This document shows, one piece after another, positions 53,646-64,000 of a stretch of 64,000 nt of DNA. Under the pieces are notes generated by a model that was not told the origin of the DNA, did no database searches, and saw only the letters and a list, made by a program, of their open reading frames with translations. Both the position numbers and the translations under genes were made by a program. Every line of letters begins with the position of its first letter. The first letter of the stretch is position 1. This stretch comes from Rahnella aceris (GTDB lineage: Bacteria > Pseudomonadota > Gammaproteobacteria > Enterobacterales > Enterobacteriaceae), in NCBI RefSeq assembly GCF_011684115.1, contig NZ_JAADJV010000006.1, positions 62,001-126,000 on the forward strand, written 5' to 3'.

Positions 53646-54971
53646 TTACAGTTCGGCGATCAGTATTTTGGAGCGACGCTGGTAGTTGTACATTTCTTGT
53701 TTCTGAATCGGCAACACATCCACTTCTGCTGGCTTGAAGCCACGTTCCTGGAACCAGTGAATACTGCGGGTCGTCAGTACGAACAGCCTGTTCAGCCCCA
53801 TAAGTTTCGCCTGGCTGGCAACGCGTTGCAGTAACATTTCACCGCGTGAAGAGCTGCGGTAGTCGGGGTGAACCGCCACGCAGGCCATTTCGCCAATCCC
53901 TTCATCATGGAAGGGGTAAAGCGCTGCGCAGGCAATGGTCAGGTTATCCCGCTCGATAATGGTAAATTTATCGATTTCCATTTCCAGCTGTTCGCGGGAA
54001 CGACGCACCAGAATACCCTGTTGCTCCAGCGGCCGGATAAGTTCCAGAATGCCGCCGATGTCGTTGATGGTTGCACGACGCACTTGCTCGGCACTTTCCA
54101 TCACGATTTGCGTACCAATACCGTCTCGCGAGAACAGTTCCTGAACCAGCGCACCGTCTTCCTGATAACTGATCAGGTGACTGCGACGTACACCACTGCG
54201 GCAGGCTTTCACCGCGCCGCGCAGGAAGCGAACGGTGCCGGAAAGATAGTCACCGCTGGATTCCATCTGATCAATTCTTTGCTGTGCATCATTAGGGAAC
54301 AGTTCGGAAATAATATTACCTTCCTCGTTGATTACCCCCTGAGAAGAGCAGAAGCCGATCATTTTTTCCGCTTTCAGTTTGATTGCTAGTTGTGTCGCTA
54401 CTTCCTCAGAAGTCAGGTTGAAGCTTTCACCGGTAACCGAAACTGCCACCGGGCCAAGCAAGACAATGGCATTGCTGTCGAGCTGACGGTGAATCGCTTC
54501 TTCATCAATACGGCGGATACGGCCGCTGTGACAGTAATCAATACCGTCATCGACGCCCAGCGGTTGAGCAATGATAAAATTGCCGCTGACGACGTTGATG
54601 TGCGCACCTTGGAGTGGCGTATTATTCAGACTCATCGAAAGTCGCGCTGTGATATCGAGCTGCAGCAGACCTGCGGCTTGCTTAACCAGCTCGAGCGCGC
54701 GGGCATCGGTGACGCGGATGTTTTTATGATAAATCGGTTCGTAATTATGCTCAGAAAGGTTCTCATCAATCTGCGGTCGGGCGCCATAAACAACCACCAG
54801 ACGGATGCCTAAGCTGTGTAACAGGCCGATATCATTGACAATATTGCTGAAATTCTCATGTTCAATGGCTTCTCCACCGAGCATGACAACGAATGTTTTG
54901 CCACGGTGAGCATTTATATAGGGAACTGAGTGGCGAAATCCCTGGACCAGTTCAGTACTACGTTCCTTCAC
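53646..54971 (-). CDS. argA: N-acetylglutamate synthase
   Basis: First enzyme of arginine synthesis, which acetylates glutamate and is inhibited by arginine. 441 residues: an amino-acid-kinase-like domain (residues 1-290; [30 protein letters not shown]) and a C-terminal GNAT domain ([20 protein letters not shown]). The start is GTG 54971 with GAGG upstream, matching E. coli ArgA (MVKERKTEL). Two ARG boxes lie in the promoter. It converges on ptrA. Confidence 0.97.
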   Translation of the reverse strand: MKERSTELVQGFRHSVPYINAHRGKTFVVMLGGEAIEHENFSNIVNDIGLLHSLGIRLVVVYGARPQIDENLSEHNYEPIYHKNIRVTDARALELVKQAAGLLQLDITARLSMSLNNTPLQGAHINVVSGNFIIAQPLGVDDGIDYCHSGRIRRIDEEAIHRQLDSNAIVLLGPVAVSVTGESFNLTSEEVATQLAIKLKAEKMIGFCSSQGVINEEGNIISELFPNDAQQRIDQMESSGDYLSGTVRFLRGAVKACRSGVRRSHLISYQEDGALVQELFSRDGIGTQIVMESAEQVRRATINDIGGILELIRPLEQQGILVRRSREQLEMEIDKFTIIERDNLTIACAALYPFHDEGIGEMACVAVHPDYRSSSRGEMLLQRVASQAKLMGLNRLFVLTTRSIHWFQERGFKPAEVDVLPIQKQEMYNYQRRSKILIAEL

Positions 54972-54983
54972 GGCAAAACCTCG

Positions 54984-55022
54984 TATGAATTTTTATTCGT
55001 AATTTTTGTATTTTTATTCTTT
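54984..55022. promoter_or_regulatory. Pair of ARG boxes (ArgR operator) of argA
   Basis: TATGAATTTTTATTCGTA (54984-55001) and TTTGTATTTTTATTCTTT (55005-55022), two 18-bp imperfect palindromes separated by 3 bases, the standard arrangement for an ArgR hexamer. The first box is near consensus, the second weaker. Confidence 0.85.
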
Positions 55023-55199
55023 TATGGCCCTGTGGCAAGTAAGAAATCTCTGTTTTTGTTTTAACCCTTATCACAAACATACAACAAATTGATAAATAGA
55101 CTAAATGTTTAGGAATGACATGCAGGATATGATTCGTTAGAATTCGTAAATTGAGTTTTTTATCATCTTTTTTTAACTTTTGGACCTTTTTGAGACTGC

Positions 55200-56450
55200 A
55201 TGACTGACGATACTCACAATCCCGGAAGACGACGCCTCCTGCAAACCGTAGCTGCTTCCTGGATGCTCAGCGTGAGTAAAGTAGGTTTTGCGGCCAGCTC
55301 ACAGGTTATTGCCGTACGCATCTGGCCCTCGTCTACTTATACCCGAATCACCCTCGAATCCAGCACGCCCTTAAAATATAAGCAGTTTCTGCTCAGTGAT
55401 CCGCCACGCGTTGTGGTGGATATCGAAGGCGTGCATCTCAACAGTGTGCTCAAGGGACTGGGTGAAAAAATCCAGCAAAGTGATCCTTACATCCGGCAGG
55501 CGCGGGTGGGGCAGTTTGATACCAAAACGGTGCGTCTGGTGTTTGAGCTAAAGCGTACAATCAATCCGCATGTCTTCACGCTGAAACCGGTCGCTGAATT
55601 CCATAACCGGCTGGTGATCGATTTGTATCCGCAAGAAGGTGAGATCAGTGCTCAGGATGATCCGCTGCTGGCGTTACTGGAAGATTACAACCGCGGAGAT
55701 GTCGCGAGAACATTACCGCCGGAAACGAAGAAAGACGGCCAGGCGGGGCGAAGCCGGCCACTGGTGATTATGCTTGATCCCGGCCATGGCGGTGAAGATC
55801 CGGGAGCCATTGGCAAATACAAGACCCGTGAGAAAGATGTCGTGTTGCAGATTGGCCGCAGATTACAGAAGCTGATTGCGCGTGAACCCAATATGAAAGC
55901 GCATATGACCCGCAATGAAGACGTGTTTATTCCGCTCAAAGTCCGCGTGGCAAAGGCACGAAAACTGCGGGCAGACCTTTTTATCTCTATCCACGCAGAT
56001 GCCTTTACCAGTCGGGCAGCAAGAGGCTCATCGGTTTTTGCGTTGTCGACCAAAGGCGCCACCAGTTCCGCAGCACGTTTTCTCGCACAAACGCAGAATG
56101 AATCTGACCTGATAGGCGGCGTCAGTAAAAGTGGCGACCGGTATCTGGATCACACGATGTTTGATCTGGTTCAGACGGCAACCATCAGCGATAGCCTGAA
56201 ATTTGGCAAAGAAGTGCTGACGCGCATGGGAAAGATTAATCATCTGCACAAAAATAAAGTGGATCAGGCCGGATTCGCGGTATTGAAAGCGCCGGATATT
56301 CCGTCGATTCTGGTCGAAACGGCGTTTATCAGTAACATTAATGAAGAGAAAAAATTGCGGACTGCGCATTTTCAGCAGCAGGTGGCGGAGTCAATTCTGG
56401 CCGGGATCAAAGCGTATTTCGCACAAGGCGGGATGTCGACGATGGGATGA
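55200..56450 (+). CDS. amiC: AmiC, N-acetylmuramoyl-L-alanine amidase
   Basis: Periplasmic zinc amidase that splits septal peptidoglycan during daughter-cell separation, activated by NlpD. 416 residues. The N terminus has a twin-arginine signal ([17 protein letters not shown]). An AMIN domain (about 35-135, septal targeting) is followed by the Amidase_3 domain with zinc-site segments [14 protein letters not shown], the Glu of [20 protein letters not shown] and the catalytic VETAFISN. Divergent from argA as in E. coli. Confidence 0.96.
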   Translation: MTDDTHNPGRRRLLQTVAASWMLSVSKVGFAASSQVIAVRIWPSSTYTRITLESSTPLKYKQFLLSDPPRVVVDIEGVHLNSVLKGLGEKIQQSDPYIRQARVGQFDTKTVRLVFELKRTINPHVFTLKPVAEFHNRLVIDLYPQEGEISAQDDPLLALLEDYNRGDVARTLPPETKKDGQAGRSRPLVIMLDPGHGGEDPGAIGKYKTREKDVVLQIGRRLQKLIAREPNMKAHMTRNEDVFIPLKVRVAKARKLRADLFISIHADAFTSRAARGSSVFALSTKGATSSAARFLAQTQNESDLIGGVSKSGDRYLDHTMFDLVQTATISDSLKFGKEVLTRMGKINHLHKNKVDQAGFAVLKAPDIPSILVETAFISNINEEKKLRTAHFQQQVAESILAGIKAYFAQGGMSTMG

Positions 56451-56500
56451 GTCGCGCGGGGGCGGGGTGATTATTCCGCGCTTCGCCGGAATTCAGATAC

Positions 56501-56521
56501 AAAAAAACACCCGTTAGGGTG
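56501..56521 (-). terminator. Terminator of the tRNA(fMet) cluster
   Basis: CACCC / GGGTG stem with loop; on the minus strand it is followed by TTTTTTT. It lies 30 bases beyond the 3' end of the last tRNA. Confidence 0.8.
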
Positions 56522-56550
56522 CCTGATGTTTTTCACTGATTTTTAGTAGT

Positions 56551-56627
<77 letters not shown>

Positions 56628-56700
56628 TCCGTCACTACTGTTTACTGCTTTATTTCATCACATTATTCGAACTGAGCATCTTTATGCGTCTGTCTCGAAT

Positions 56701-56777
<77 letters not shown>

Positions 56778-56839
56778 TCCGTATACTGCTTTAATTCATC
56801 GTACAATTCAACCGGGCATTTAATGCATCGATATCGAAT

Positions 56840-56916
<77 letters not shown>

Positions 56917-57135
56917 TCCGATGGAGGCGAACTATACTCCCCATGAGATTTCGTGCAACCCTTTTTTGAATTTATTCAAATAAAGCACTTAGTTGCTGGC
57001 TTTTTATGCACAAAATCGCCGTTTGGTGTTCAATTTGGCTCAGTACACTTTTTTCGGCTGTGGTAATTCCTTTCTGATAGGGCGTTTGTTATCGTTTCGC
57101 CAGCCATTTCCCTGAAAGTAAGAGAGCGCGGAATA

Positions 57136-58248
57136 ATGAAAGGACGTTGGAGTAAATATCTGCTGGGTGGTCTGGTGTTAGCGGTGCTGGCGGGGTGTTC
57201 TTCGCGACCGACTGACCGGGGCCAGCAGTATAAAGATGGCCGTCTGGATAATGCGCTTGAATATGTGAATGAGCCGAATGCTACAGGCAAGCCGGTAAAT
57301 GCGCTGGATTACTCTAATCAGGTCGCTGCGGTACAAATTGCCTCTTCTTCTTTATATGGTCGTAATAACACGACATTCCAGGCTGTTGAACAATGGCTGC
57401 GCTCCGGGGCTGATACCCGCAATCTTAGCCAGTACGGCATCAGCGCCTATCAGATGGAAGGTGCTGACAATTTTGGTAACGTGCAACTGACCGGCTATTA
57501 CACGCCAGTTGTGCAGGCGCGCTACACCCGTCAGGGCGAATTCCAGTATCCGCTGTACCGTATGCCGCCTAAACGCGGTCGTCTGCCCGATCGTGCTTCG
57601 ATTTACTCCGGTGCCCTGAGTGATAACTATGTGGTGGCCTGGACCAACTCCCTGATGGATAACTTTATGATGGAAGTACAGGGCAGCGGTTATGTCGATT
57701 ACGGCGATGGTCGCCCGTTCATGTTCTTCGGTTATGCGGGCAAGAATGGTCACGCTTACCGCAGTATCGGCAAAGTGCTGATCGACCGCGGTGAAGTGGC
57801 GCGTGAGAATATGTCTATGCAGGCGATCCGCCAGTGGGCAGATACTCACAGCCCGGCAGAAGTGCGTGAATTGCTGGAACAGAATCCGTCATTCGTTTTC
57901 TTCAAGCCTGAACCTTTCGCGCCAGTTCGCGGTGCCAGCGGTGTGCCGCTGATTGCCAAAGCCTCTGTAGCTTCTGACCGTTCGCTGATCCCGGCGGGTA
58001 CTACCTTGCTGGCGGAAGTGCCGGAGCTTAACGATAAAGGCAAGTTTACCGGTAAATATCATATGCGTCTGATGGTCGCACTGGATGTTGGTGGTGCGAT
58101 TAAAGGACAACATTTCGATATGTATCAGGGGATTGGTCCTGACGCTGGCCACTCCGCAGGATTTTATAATCACTATGGACGCGTCTGGGTGTTAAAATCA
58201 GCGCAGAACGGCAAGCCGTTGTTCACGGCATACGCGCCATCCAACTAG
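57136..58248 (+). CDS. mltA: MltA, membrane-bound lytic murein transglycosylase A
   Basis: Outer-membrane lipoprotein that cleaves peptidoglycan between MurNAc and GlcNAc to form 1,6-anhydro-muropeptides. The signal ends in the lipobox LAGC (GLVLAVLAGCSSRPTDRG). 370 residues against 365 in E. coli. The MltA domain has GNVQLTGYYTPVVQARYTRQ and the C-terminal 3D domain with the catalytic Asp in RLMVALDVGGAIKGQHFD. Single gene. Confidence 0.96.
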   Translation: MKGRWSKYLLGGLVLAVLAGCSSRPTDRGQQYKDGRLDNALEYVNEPNATGKPVNALDYSNQVAAVQIASSSLYGRNNTTFQAVEQWLRSGADTRNLSQYGISAYQMEGADNFGNVQLTGYYTPVVQARYTRQGEFQYPLYRMPPKRGRLPDRASIYSGALSDNYVVAWTNSLMDNFMMEVQGSGYVDYGDGRPFMFFGYAGKNGHAYRSIGKVLIDRGEVARENMSMQAIRQWADTHSPAEVRELLEQNPSFVFFKPEPFAPVRGASGVPLIAKASVASDRSLIPAGTTLLAEVPELNDKGKFTGKYHMRLMVALDVGGAIKGQHFDMYQGIGPDAGHSAGFYNHYGRVWVLKSAQNGKPLFTAYAPSN

Positions 58249-58293
58249 ATTTCAAACGACAAAGTCTTCGAACGCACTGAGGTTTATCTTTTC

Positions 58294-59109
58294 ATGACAG
58301 CGACTTACTCCGACGCTTATCAGCAACGTTTTGGCGGAACTGCCCGGCTTTATGGTCAGCAATCGCTGGAGCTGTTCTCGCAGGCGCATATCTGTGTGAT
58401 TGGTATTGGCGGAGTGGGGTCATGGGCTGCGGAAGCGCTGGCCCGCACCGGTATTGGCGCGATCACGCTGATTGATATGGATGATGTGTGTGTGACCAAC
58501 ACCAACCGTCAAATCCATGCGTTACGTGAAAACGTCGGGCAGGCAAAAACGGAAATTATGGCGCAGCGCATTCTGGCGATTAATCCGGAGTGCAAAGTCA
58601 CCTGCATTGATGATTTTATTACGCCGGATAACGTGGCTGAGATGCTCGATCACGGATTCAGCTATGTCATTGATGCTATCGACAGCGTCCGGCCTAAAGC
58701 CGCGCTGCTGGCCTATTGCCGTCGTTATAAAATTCCGGTGGTGACGACGGGCGGTGCGGGTGGTCAGATTGATCCGACCCAAATTGCTGTCGTGGATCTG
58801 GCGAAAACCATTCAGGATCCGCTGGCGGCAAAACTGCGTGAACGTCTGAAAAATGATTTCAACGTGGTGAAAAACAGCAAAGGTAAGCTCGGAATTGACT
58901 GTGTGTTTTCCAGCGAGCCGTTGATGTATCCGCAGGCTGATGGCTCGGTATGTGCTGCAAAGGCAAGCGCAGAAGGCCCTAAACGCATGGATTGCGCGTC
59001 TGGTTTTGGGGCTGCAACGATGGTTACCGCGACGTTTGGTTTTGTCGCGGTATCCCACGTACTGAAGAAGATGATGGCTAAGGCGCAGCGTCAGGCTCAG
59101 GCAGCCTGA
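58294..59109 (+). CDS. tcdA: TcdA (CsdL), tRNA threonylcarbamoyladenosine dehydratase
   Basis: E1-like ATP-dependent enzyme that cyclises t6A37 of tRNA to ct6A, aided by the CsdA-CsdE sulfur relay. 271 residues. The ThiF/MoeB-like nucleotide motif is [39 protein letters not shown] follows. The stop overlaps the convergent csdE end by 13 bases. Linked to csdE and csdA as in E. coli. Confidence 0.95.
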   Translation: MTATYSDAYQQRFGGTARLYGQQSLELFSQAHICVIGIGGVGSWAAEALARTGIGAITLIDMDDVCVTNTNRQIHALRENVGQAKTEIMAQRILAINPECKVTCIDDFITPDNVAEMLDHGFSYVIDAIDSVRPKAALLAYCRRYKIPVVTTGGAGGQIDPTQIAVVDLAKTIQDPLAAKLRERLKNDFNVVKNSKGKLGIDCVFSSEPLMYPQADGSVCAAKASAEGPKRMDCASGFGAATMVTATFGFVAVSHVLKKMMAKAQRQAQAA

Positions 59110-59531
59110 CGAGCCAGGGCGATTACGCCTTCTGCCAGCGCATGAAGCCCGCTGGAGCGGCTGGTACTCAGTTGCTCACGCAACCCCAATACATCAAACA
59201 GCGCCAGCGGATCCCGCATTAAAATCTCGTCTGGCGTTTTGCCTTCCACGGCGGTCAGTAGCACTGCCAGCAAACCTTTAACGATCCTTCCTTCGCTGTC
59301 ACCATAGAAATGCATTGTTCCATTCACCGCTTTTTCCGCGCCTAGCCATACCCGGTTTTCACAACCAGACAGCTCATTTTCCGGCGTTTTCAACGTCGTA
59401 TCCAGCGGTGGCAAAGATTTCGCCAGCAGGATTAACTGACGGTAGCGGTCTTCCCACTGACGGAATGACGCGAATTTTTCGGTCAGTGAGGATTCAGTGA
59501 TCTCATGGCCGAAAGGATGTGGCGCTAACAT
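59097..59531 (-). CDS. csdE: CsdE, sulfur acceptor of CsdA
   Basis: SufE-like protein that takes sulfur from CsdA and stimulates its activity. With ATG 59531 (GGGGA upstream) it has 144 residues and the acceptor cysteine is in [12 protein letters not shown] (Cys57; Cys61 in E. coli). The TTG at 59543 is a possible alternative. Follows csdA by 20 bases. Confidence 0.93.
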   Translation of the reverse strand: MLAPHPFGHEITESSLTEKFASFRQWEDRYRQLILLAKSLPPLDTTLKTPENELSGCENRVWLGAEKAVNGTMHFYGDSEGRIVKGLLAVLLTAVEGKTPDEILMRDPLALFDVLGLREQLSTSRSSGLHALAEGVIALARQAA

Positions 59532-59551
59532 GGTATTCCCCAAAGAATGAA

Positions 59552-60757
59552 TTAGTCGGCTAACAGATCGAAAGCATATTTTACTGCCCTGACCAGCCGC
59601 ATGACGTCCTGTTCATTATTATACGGCGCAAATGAAGCCCGTAATGTGCCGCTGATGCCCAGAGCATCCATCAATGGCTGGGCGCAATGCTGTCCGGCGC
59701 GCAAGGCAATGCCTTGTTCAGCCAGCAATGTCACAAGGTCACTGTGATGCACACCGGCGATATCGAATGCCAGAAGTGAGGCATTCTGACAGCGGAAACT
59801 GCGGAAACCCTCAATCTGCGTAAGCTGCTCTTCAGCCAGACTCGCCAGATTTTGTGTATATTTCTCTGCCGCTTGCAGATCTACGGTTTTTAACCATTTC
59901 AGCGCTGCTGACATCCCGATCACACCGGCAATGTTAGGCGTACCCGCTTCGAAGCGGTGGGGCACGGCCTGCGGTGTAAAACCGGTCATGGAAGCCTGGG
60001 TCAGCATTTTCCCGCCGCCCTGCCACGGTGCCATATTCTCGAGCAATTTAGTTTTGCCATACAGCACGCCGATGCCTGTCGGCCCGTAAAGCTTATGGCC
60101 GGAGAAGGCATAAAAGTCGATATCGAGTTGTTGAACGTCTGGCGAACAATGAACAACGCCTTGTGCGCCATCGATCAGAACGGGCGTGTCGTTAGCGTGT
60201 GCCAGTTCAACGGCACGGGCTATATCGGGTATTCCGCCGGTAACATTCGACATTTGCGTCAGTGCCAGCAAGCGGGTTTTGTTGTTCAGCAGGACGGAAA
60301 GGGCGGTGATATCAGGAATGCCGCACTCATCCACTGGCAGCGTGATCACCTGCGCCTGACATTGTTGTGCGACCATCAGCCACGGAATGAGGTTAGCGTG
60401 ATGTTCCGCCTGACTGACAATAATCTCATCACCCGGTTGCAGTCGAGGGCGTAGCCAGCTTTGTGCCACCAGATTTATGGACTCCGTGGTTCCCCGCGTC
60501 CAGACGATATCTGCGGAATGCGGCGCGTTGATCCACTGCGCCACCAGCCTTCTGGCCTGCTCGTAGTCATCTGTCAGGGTTTGCGCCGCATGATACTGGC
60601 TGCGGTGCACGGTGGCTCCTTCCTGAGAGTAGAAATTTACAGTGGCCTCGATCACCGCCTGCGGCTTCAGGGCGGTGGCGGCACTGTCGAGATAACATTG
60701 CCCCTGAGACAACGCAGGAAACTGTTGACGAAAATCTGCGGGGTTAAAATCAGTCAT
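59552..60757 (-). CDS. csdA: CsdA, cysteine desulfurase
   Basis: Class II PLP cysteine desulfurase that releases alanine and loads sulfur on its own Cys. 401 residues. The PLP lysine is in [19 protein letters not shown] and the active-site Cys in [13 protein letters not shown]. Co-transcribed with csdE; works with TcdA in ct6A formation and may also serve Fe-S assembly. Confidence 0.96.
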   Translation of the reverse strand: MTDFNPADFRQQFPALSQGQCYLDSAATALKPQAVIEATVNFYSQEGATVHRSQYHAAQTLTDDYEQARRLVAQWINAPHSADIVWTRGTTESINLVAQSWLRPRLQPGDEIIVSQAEHHANLIPWLMVAQQCQAQVITLPVDECGIPDITALSVLLNNKTRLLALTQMSNVTGGIPDIARAVELAHANDTPVLIDGAQGVVHCSPDVQQLDIDFYAFSGHKLYGPTGIGVLYGKTKLLENMAPWQGGGKMLTQASMTGFTPQAVPHRFEAGTPNIAGVIGMSAALKWLKTVDLQAAEKYTQNLASLAEEQLTQIEGFRSFRCQNASLLAFDIAGVHHSDLVTLLAEQGIALRAGQHCAQPLMDALGISGTLRASFAPYNNEQDVMRLVRAVKYAFDLLAD

Positions 60758-60944
60758 ACGAAATCAGATCCTTCGGCCTGAGTTAAAAATACAGGTTTAT
60801 CTGTAACACAAGCCGCTTATTCATTTTAGGAATGGTTACCTGGAAATTCATCAGAGGTTTGTTATGCTGAATTACGAAGACTAGAAGCATTAGCCTGGAG
60901 TCTAACCAGGAATTTGAAGCATATTAATCTGCAAGGAGTCTATG

Positions 60945-61166
60945 ATGAAGAAGATCGCCGCCGTAATTTCAGCTGCACTGCTGACGACAACACTTGCCGC
61001 CTGTTCGAGCAACTACGTGATGCATACCAACGATGGCCGCACCATTGTTGCTGAAGGCAAACCTAGCACCGACAGTGATACCGGTATGATCAGTTATACC
61101 GATGCGTATGGCAATAAGCAGCAGATCAATAAATCTGAAATCAAAGAAATGGCAGAAGGGAATTGA
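60945..61166 (+). CDS. ygdI: YgdI, small YgdI/YgdR-family lipoprotein
   Basis: A 73-residue lipoprotein with lipobox LAAC (AALLTTTLAACSSNYVMHTN) and an SH3-like domain, NDGRTIVAEGKPSTDSDTG. Almost identical to E. coli YgdI. AAGGAG lies 6 bases before ATG 60945; ATG 60942 is the tandem alternative. Paralogue of ygdR at 41916. Function unknown. Confidence 0.92.
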   Translation: MKKIAAVISAALLTTTLAACSSNYVMHTNDGRTIVAEGKPSTDSDTGMISYTDAYGNKQQINKSEIKEMAEGN

Positions 61167-61219
61167 TTCCTGACGTGAACACCTTGAGTCAGTCGCTCAG
61201 GTAACCTCACATTTTGCTT

Positions 61220-61264
61220 TGTGACAAAACCGGCTCCTCTTGCGAGGAAGCCGGTTTTGTCACA
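61220..61264 (+). terminator. Long hairpin after ygdI
   Basis: Perfect 16-bp arms TGTGACAAAACCGGCT / AGCCGGTTTTGTCACA enclosing a CCTC/GAGG mini-stem. No T-run beyond the stem; likely a transcription end for ygdI and possibly a block to gcvB read-through. Confidence 0.7.
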
Positions 61265-61326
61265 TTATGCGCTCGTCATTCTGCTGCCTGGTGTTTCCTT
61301 TGCGTCCTTTATGCAGCAAAAAAAGC

Positions 61327-61523
61327 AAAAAAAAAGCACCGCAAATTGCGGTGCTAAAAAATCACTTTGGACAGACAGGGTAATGTACAGGAAGTGAAAA
61401 GTTTGTAGCATTCAAGCTACGCGTCTGGATTGCCAGACAATTGCAAACACAACATCACAACCACAAGCCAAAAGTATTTCAGCATCCTCATACCAATCTA
61501 CTTTTCGTTCCGGCTCAGGAAGT
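61327..61523 (-). ncRNA. gcvB: GcvB small regulatory RNA
   Basis: Hfq-dependent sRNA that represses many amino-acid and peptide transporter mRNAs, activated by GcvA when glycine is plentiful. Reading the minus strand, the 5' end ACTTCCTGAGCCGGAACG, the G/U-rich seed GGTTGTGATGTTGTGTTTGC, the CACTTCCTGTACATTACCC segment and the terminator AGCACCGCAA / TTGCGGTGCT with an A/T run all match E. coli GcvB. Position divergent from gcvA is also the same. Ends are by alignment from memory, so plus or minus a few bases. Confidence 0.95.
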
Positions 61524-61650
61524 GGCGCCACTATAGGTTTTTGCCTGTACATCCTCAACGGACAAATTATAATGTCTCGGATTAAAAAAACTAATACCTA
61601 AACCCACGGACAGGCGTTCCGCTAACCGGCGAATAAGAAGTATCCATTCT

Positions 61651-62571
61651 ATGTCAAAACGTTTACCGCCTTTGAATTCTCTGCGGGTGTTTGATGCCGC
61701 AGCGCGTCACCTTAGTTTTACTAAGGCTGCCGAGGAACTGTTCGTCACGCAGGCCGCTGTTAGCCACCAGATTAAGTCACTTGAGGACTTTTTAGGGTTA
61801 AAACTGTTTCGCCGCCGCAATCGCTCTTTGTTACTGAGCGAAGAAGGGCAGAGCTATTATCTGGATATCAAAGAGATATTCTCTGCTCTGAATGAGGCCA
61901 CACGTAAACTTCAGGCACGCAGTGCCAAAGGCGCGCTGACCGTCAGTTTACCGCCCAGTTTTGCGATTCAATGGCTGGTGCCAAGATTGTCTGGCTTTAA
62001 CTCAGCTTATCCGGGCATCGATGTACGCATCCAGGCGGTAGACCGTGAAGAAGATAAATTGGCCGACGATGTCGACGTCGCCATATTCCATGGTCGGGGT
62101 AACTGGCCGGGGCTACGGGCAGAGCGATTGTATGCGGAGTATTTACTGCCGGTTTGTTCTCCTTCGTTGCTGATGGGGGATAATCCGCTGAAGGAACCCG
62201 CCGATTTAAGTCATCACACACTGCTGCACGATGCTTCCCGTCGGGACTGGCTGGCGTACACCAAACAGCTTGGGTTGCAGCAGGTGAATGTGCAGCAGGG
62301 GCCTATTTTCAGCCACAGTGCGATGGTGGTTCAGGCCGCCGTTCACGGGCAGGGTATTGCGCTGGTGAATAATGTCATGGCACAGACTGAGATTGAGGCC
62401 GGACGTCTGGTGTGTCCGTTCAGTGAAGTTTTAATTAGTAAAAATGCTTTTTATCTGGTTTGTCATGACAGTCAGGCAGAACTGGGTAAAATAGCCGCCT
62501 TTCGTCAGTGGATCCTCGCCCGTGCAGCCAGCGAGCAGGAAAAACTGCGCTTTCGTTTCGATCAGGCCTGA
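61651..62571 (+). CDS. gcvA: GcvA, LysR-type regulator of the glycine cleavage system
   Basis: Activates gcvTHP and gcvB with glycine and represses gcvTHP with purines (with GcvR). 306 residues. The helix-turn-helix PLNSLRVFDAAARHLSFTKA then TQAAVSHQIKSLEDFLGLKL is typical of the GcvA/AmpR branch. Shares its upstream region with gcvB, which it controls. Confidence 0.95.
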   Translation: MSKRLPPLNSLRVFDAAARHLSFTKAAEELFVTQAAVSHQIKSLEDFLGLKLFRRRNRSLLLSEEGQSYYLDIKEIFSALNEATRKLQARSAKGALTVSLPPSFAIQWLVPRLSGFNSAYPGIDVRIQAVDREEDKLADDVDVAIFHGRGNWPGLRAERLYAEYLLPVCSPSLLMGDNPLKEPADLSHHTLLHDASRRDWLAYTKQLGLQQVNVQQGPIFSHSAMVVQAAVHGQGIALVNNVMAQTEIEAGRLVCPFSEVLISKNAFYLVCHDSQAELGKIAAFRQWILARAASEQEKLRFRFDQA

Positions 62572-62658
62572 TTCCTGGGGATAGAAAGTCCTGAGTCTGC
62601 TGATGAGATTGATTAATCAGGTTTTTCATCAGCAAATAACGATAACAGGTAACGCATA

Positions 62659-63054
62659 ATGACCAGTCGTTCAATGTTGATTTTCGCCGCTATCAGCGGT
62701 TTTATCTACGTCGCTTTCGGTGCTTTTGGCGCACATGTGTTGAGCCAGTCGCTCGGCGAAGCGGAAATGGCATGGATCCATACCGGGTTAACTTATCAAA
62801 GCATTCATACGCTGGTAGTGATGATTCTGGGTGTTGCGATGCAGCGCCAGCGCAATGTGTGGTTCTACTGGAGCAGCGCCTTTTTAGCGCTGGGAACCGT
62901 TTTATTCAGCGGCAGCCTTTATTGTCTGGCGCTGTCACATCTCCGTTTGTTCGTTTTTGTCACTCCGATTGGCGGTACCTTGTTCCTGGTCGGTTGGATT
63001 TTGTTGTTGATCGGCGCATTGCGCCTGAAGAAAAAGGCCGAACGCCATGAATAA
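62659..63054 (+). CDS. ygdD: YgdD, DUF423 inner-membrane protein
   Basis: A 131-residue protein with four membrane helices and the DUF423 signature [20 protein letters not shown]. Function unknown. The 3' end overlaps the rlmM start by 8 bases, a conserved gcvA-ygdD-rlmM order. Confidence 0.92.
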   Translation: MTSRSMLIFAAISGFIYVAFGAFGAHVLSQSLGEAEMAWIHTGLTYQSIHTLVVMILGVAMQRQRNVWFYWSSAFLALGTVLFSGSLYCLALSHLRLFVFVTPIGGTLFLVGWILLLIGALRLKKKAERHE

Positions 63055-64000
63055 ACTTGCTCTCTACTGCCGTCAGGGTTTTGAAAAAGAATGCGCAGCA
63101 GAAATTACTGACAAAGCTGCGAAGATGGAAATCTTCGGTTTTGCCCGCGTGAAAGAAAACAGCGGTTATGTGCTGTTTGAATGCTATCAACCAGATGATG
63201 CTGACCGTATCGCCAAAGAACTGCCCTTCCGCGAGCTGATTTTTGCCCGTCAGTTGATCGTGGTGGGAGAGTTGCTGAAAGATTTGCCGCCGGAAGATCG
63301 TGTTTCTCCGATTGTCGGCATGGTTCAGAACGTGATTACCAACGGTGGTGAGCTTCGCGTTGAAGTGCCTGATACCAATGAAAGCAAAGAGCTGACCAAG
63401 TTCTGCCGCAAACTGACTGTGCCGCTGCGTTCCGCGATGCGCGAATGCAAAGTGCTGGGCAAGAAAGAGAATGCGCTGCGTCCGGTAGTGCATGTGTTCT
63501 TTATCGCCCCGGGTTGCTGCTATGTGGGGTATTCCTACAGCAATAACAATTCACCGTTCTATATGGGTATTCCGCGCCTCAAGTTTCCTTCCGAAGCGCC
63601 AAGCCGTTCAACGCTGAAACTGGAAGAAGCTTTCCATGTCTTTATTCCGGCTGATGAGTGGGATGAACGTCTGGCAAGTGGCATGTACGCGGTGGATTTA
63701 GGCGCGTGTCCTGGCGGCTGGACGTATCAGCTGACACAACGCAGCATGATGGTCACGGCTGTCGACAACGGTCCGATGGCACCCAGCCTGATGGAAACCG
63801 GTCAGGTGATTCATCTGCGTGAAGACGGCTTCCGTTACAAATCCACCAGCACTAAGAACTACTGGCTGGTGTGTGACATGGTCGAAAAACCGGCTAAAGT
63901 GGCTGCGCTGATGTGTGACTGGCTGGTCAACGGCTGGTGCCGTGAGGCGATCTTTAACCTGAAGTTGCCGATGAAAAAGCGTTACGAAGAAGTCTCTAAT
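63047..64000 (+). CDS. rlmM: RlmM, 23S rRNA 2'-O-ribose methyltransferase (C2498), 3' truncated
   Basis: SAM-dependent enzyme that methylates the ribose of C2498 of 23S rRNA before assembly. The ATG at 63047 overlaps ygdD and begins [20 protein letters not shown]. The visible 318 residues include the N-terminal THUMP-like part, then the methyltransferase start [20 protein letters not shown] (SAM-binding GACPGGWT). The frame is open to the last base; the catalytic Lys region [11 protein letters not shown] is at the window edge. Confidence 0.95.
   Translation, partial: MNKLALYCRQGFEKECAAEITDKAAKMEIFGFARVKENSGYVLFECYQPDDADRIAKELPFRELIFARQLIVVGELLKDLPPEDRVSPIVGMVQNVITNGGELRVEVPDTNESKELTKFCRKLTVPLRSAMRECKVLGKKENALRPVVHVFFIAPGCCYVGYSYSNNNSPFYMGIPRLKFPSEAPSRSTLKLEEAFHVFIPADEWDERLASGMYAVDLGACPGGWTYQLTQRSMMVTAVDNGPMAPSLMETGQVIHLREDGFRYKSTSTKNYWLVCDMVEKPAKVAALMCDWLVNGWCREAIFNLKLPMKKRYEEVSN

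Overview
The window is a chromosomal segment of a gammaproteobacterium in Enterobacterales. The gene order thyA-ppdAB-ygdB-ppdC-ptrA-argA-amiC-tRNA(fMet)x3-mltA-tcdA-csdEA-ygdI-gcvB/gcvA-ygdD-rlmM and lysR/lysA ... galR-omrA-aas-lplT-tas-ygdR-mutH-rppH-ptsP-lgt matches the 61-64 min region of Escherichia coli. Interleaved accessory genes and moderate divergence of the proteins suggest a Yersiniaceae-type genus (Rahnella, Ewingella, Rouxiella or Serratia relatives) rather than E. coli itself. The genus is an inference from synteny and remembered protein sequences; no search was run.

Layout. (1) 1-8.5 kb: 3' part of mdtA, then mdtB, mdtC and a lipoprotein outer-membrane factor, a complete RND multidrug export operon. 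(2) 8.5-10.9 kb: a small accessory island with a decayed AbiEi-like antitoxin gene and a small ORF, a DUF559 gene bracketed by inverted G-rich palindromic repeats, a Ner/SfsB-type regulator and a dinJ-yafQ toxin-antitoxin pair. (3) 10.9-16.6 kb: a second RND pump (outer-membrane factor, AcrB-type pump, AcrA-type adaptor) on the minus strand, so the two pump operons converge on the island. (4) 16.7-25.9 kb: accessory metabolism and transport: a possible structured RNA, a PTS IICB permease with its GntR-type regulator, an SbmA/YddA-like ABC protein, a TPR protein, a metallo-beta-lactamase-fold protein with a divergent LysR regulator, and an MFS exporter. (5) 25.9-41.7 kb: lysR/lysA, then an inserted cellobiose-type PTS/6-phospho-beta-glucosidase cluster, galR, a BisC-like molybdoenzyme, the small RNA omrA, and aas-lplT and tas. 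(6) 41.9-64 kb: core genes, including a DARS2-like DnaA-box cluster between mutH and rppH, and the sRNA gcvB divergent from gcvA.

The most unusual points are these. A dispersed G-rich palindromic repeat occurs as inverted pairs, once around a DUF559 gene (9185-9663) and once with almost nothing inside (28254-28380), which looks like an autonomous element and a MITE derivative. The recC, recB and recD genes, which in E. coli flank ptrA between ppdC and argA, are absent here although all their neighbours are present. MdtB carries a roughly 40-residue Ser/Thr-rich insertion. Three TTGG-N4-CCAA operator-like palindromes lie in the divergent promoter of the PTS cluster, and a terminator-ended structured RNA candidate lies upstream of the PTS IICB gene. 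The window contains no CRISPR array, rRNA operon, prophage or classical transposase gene that I could find.
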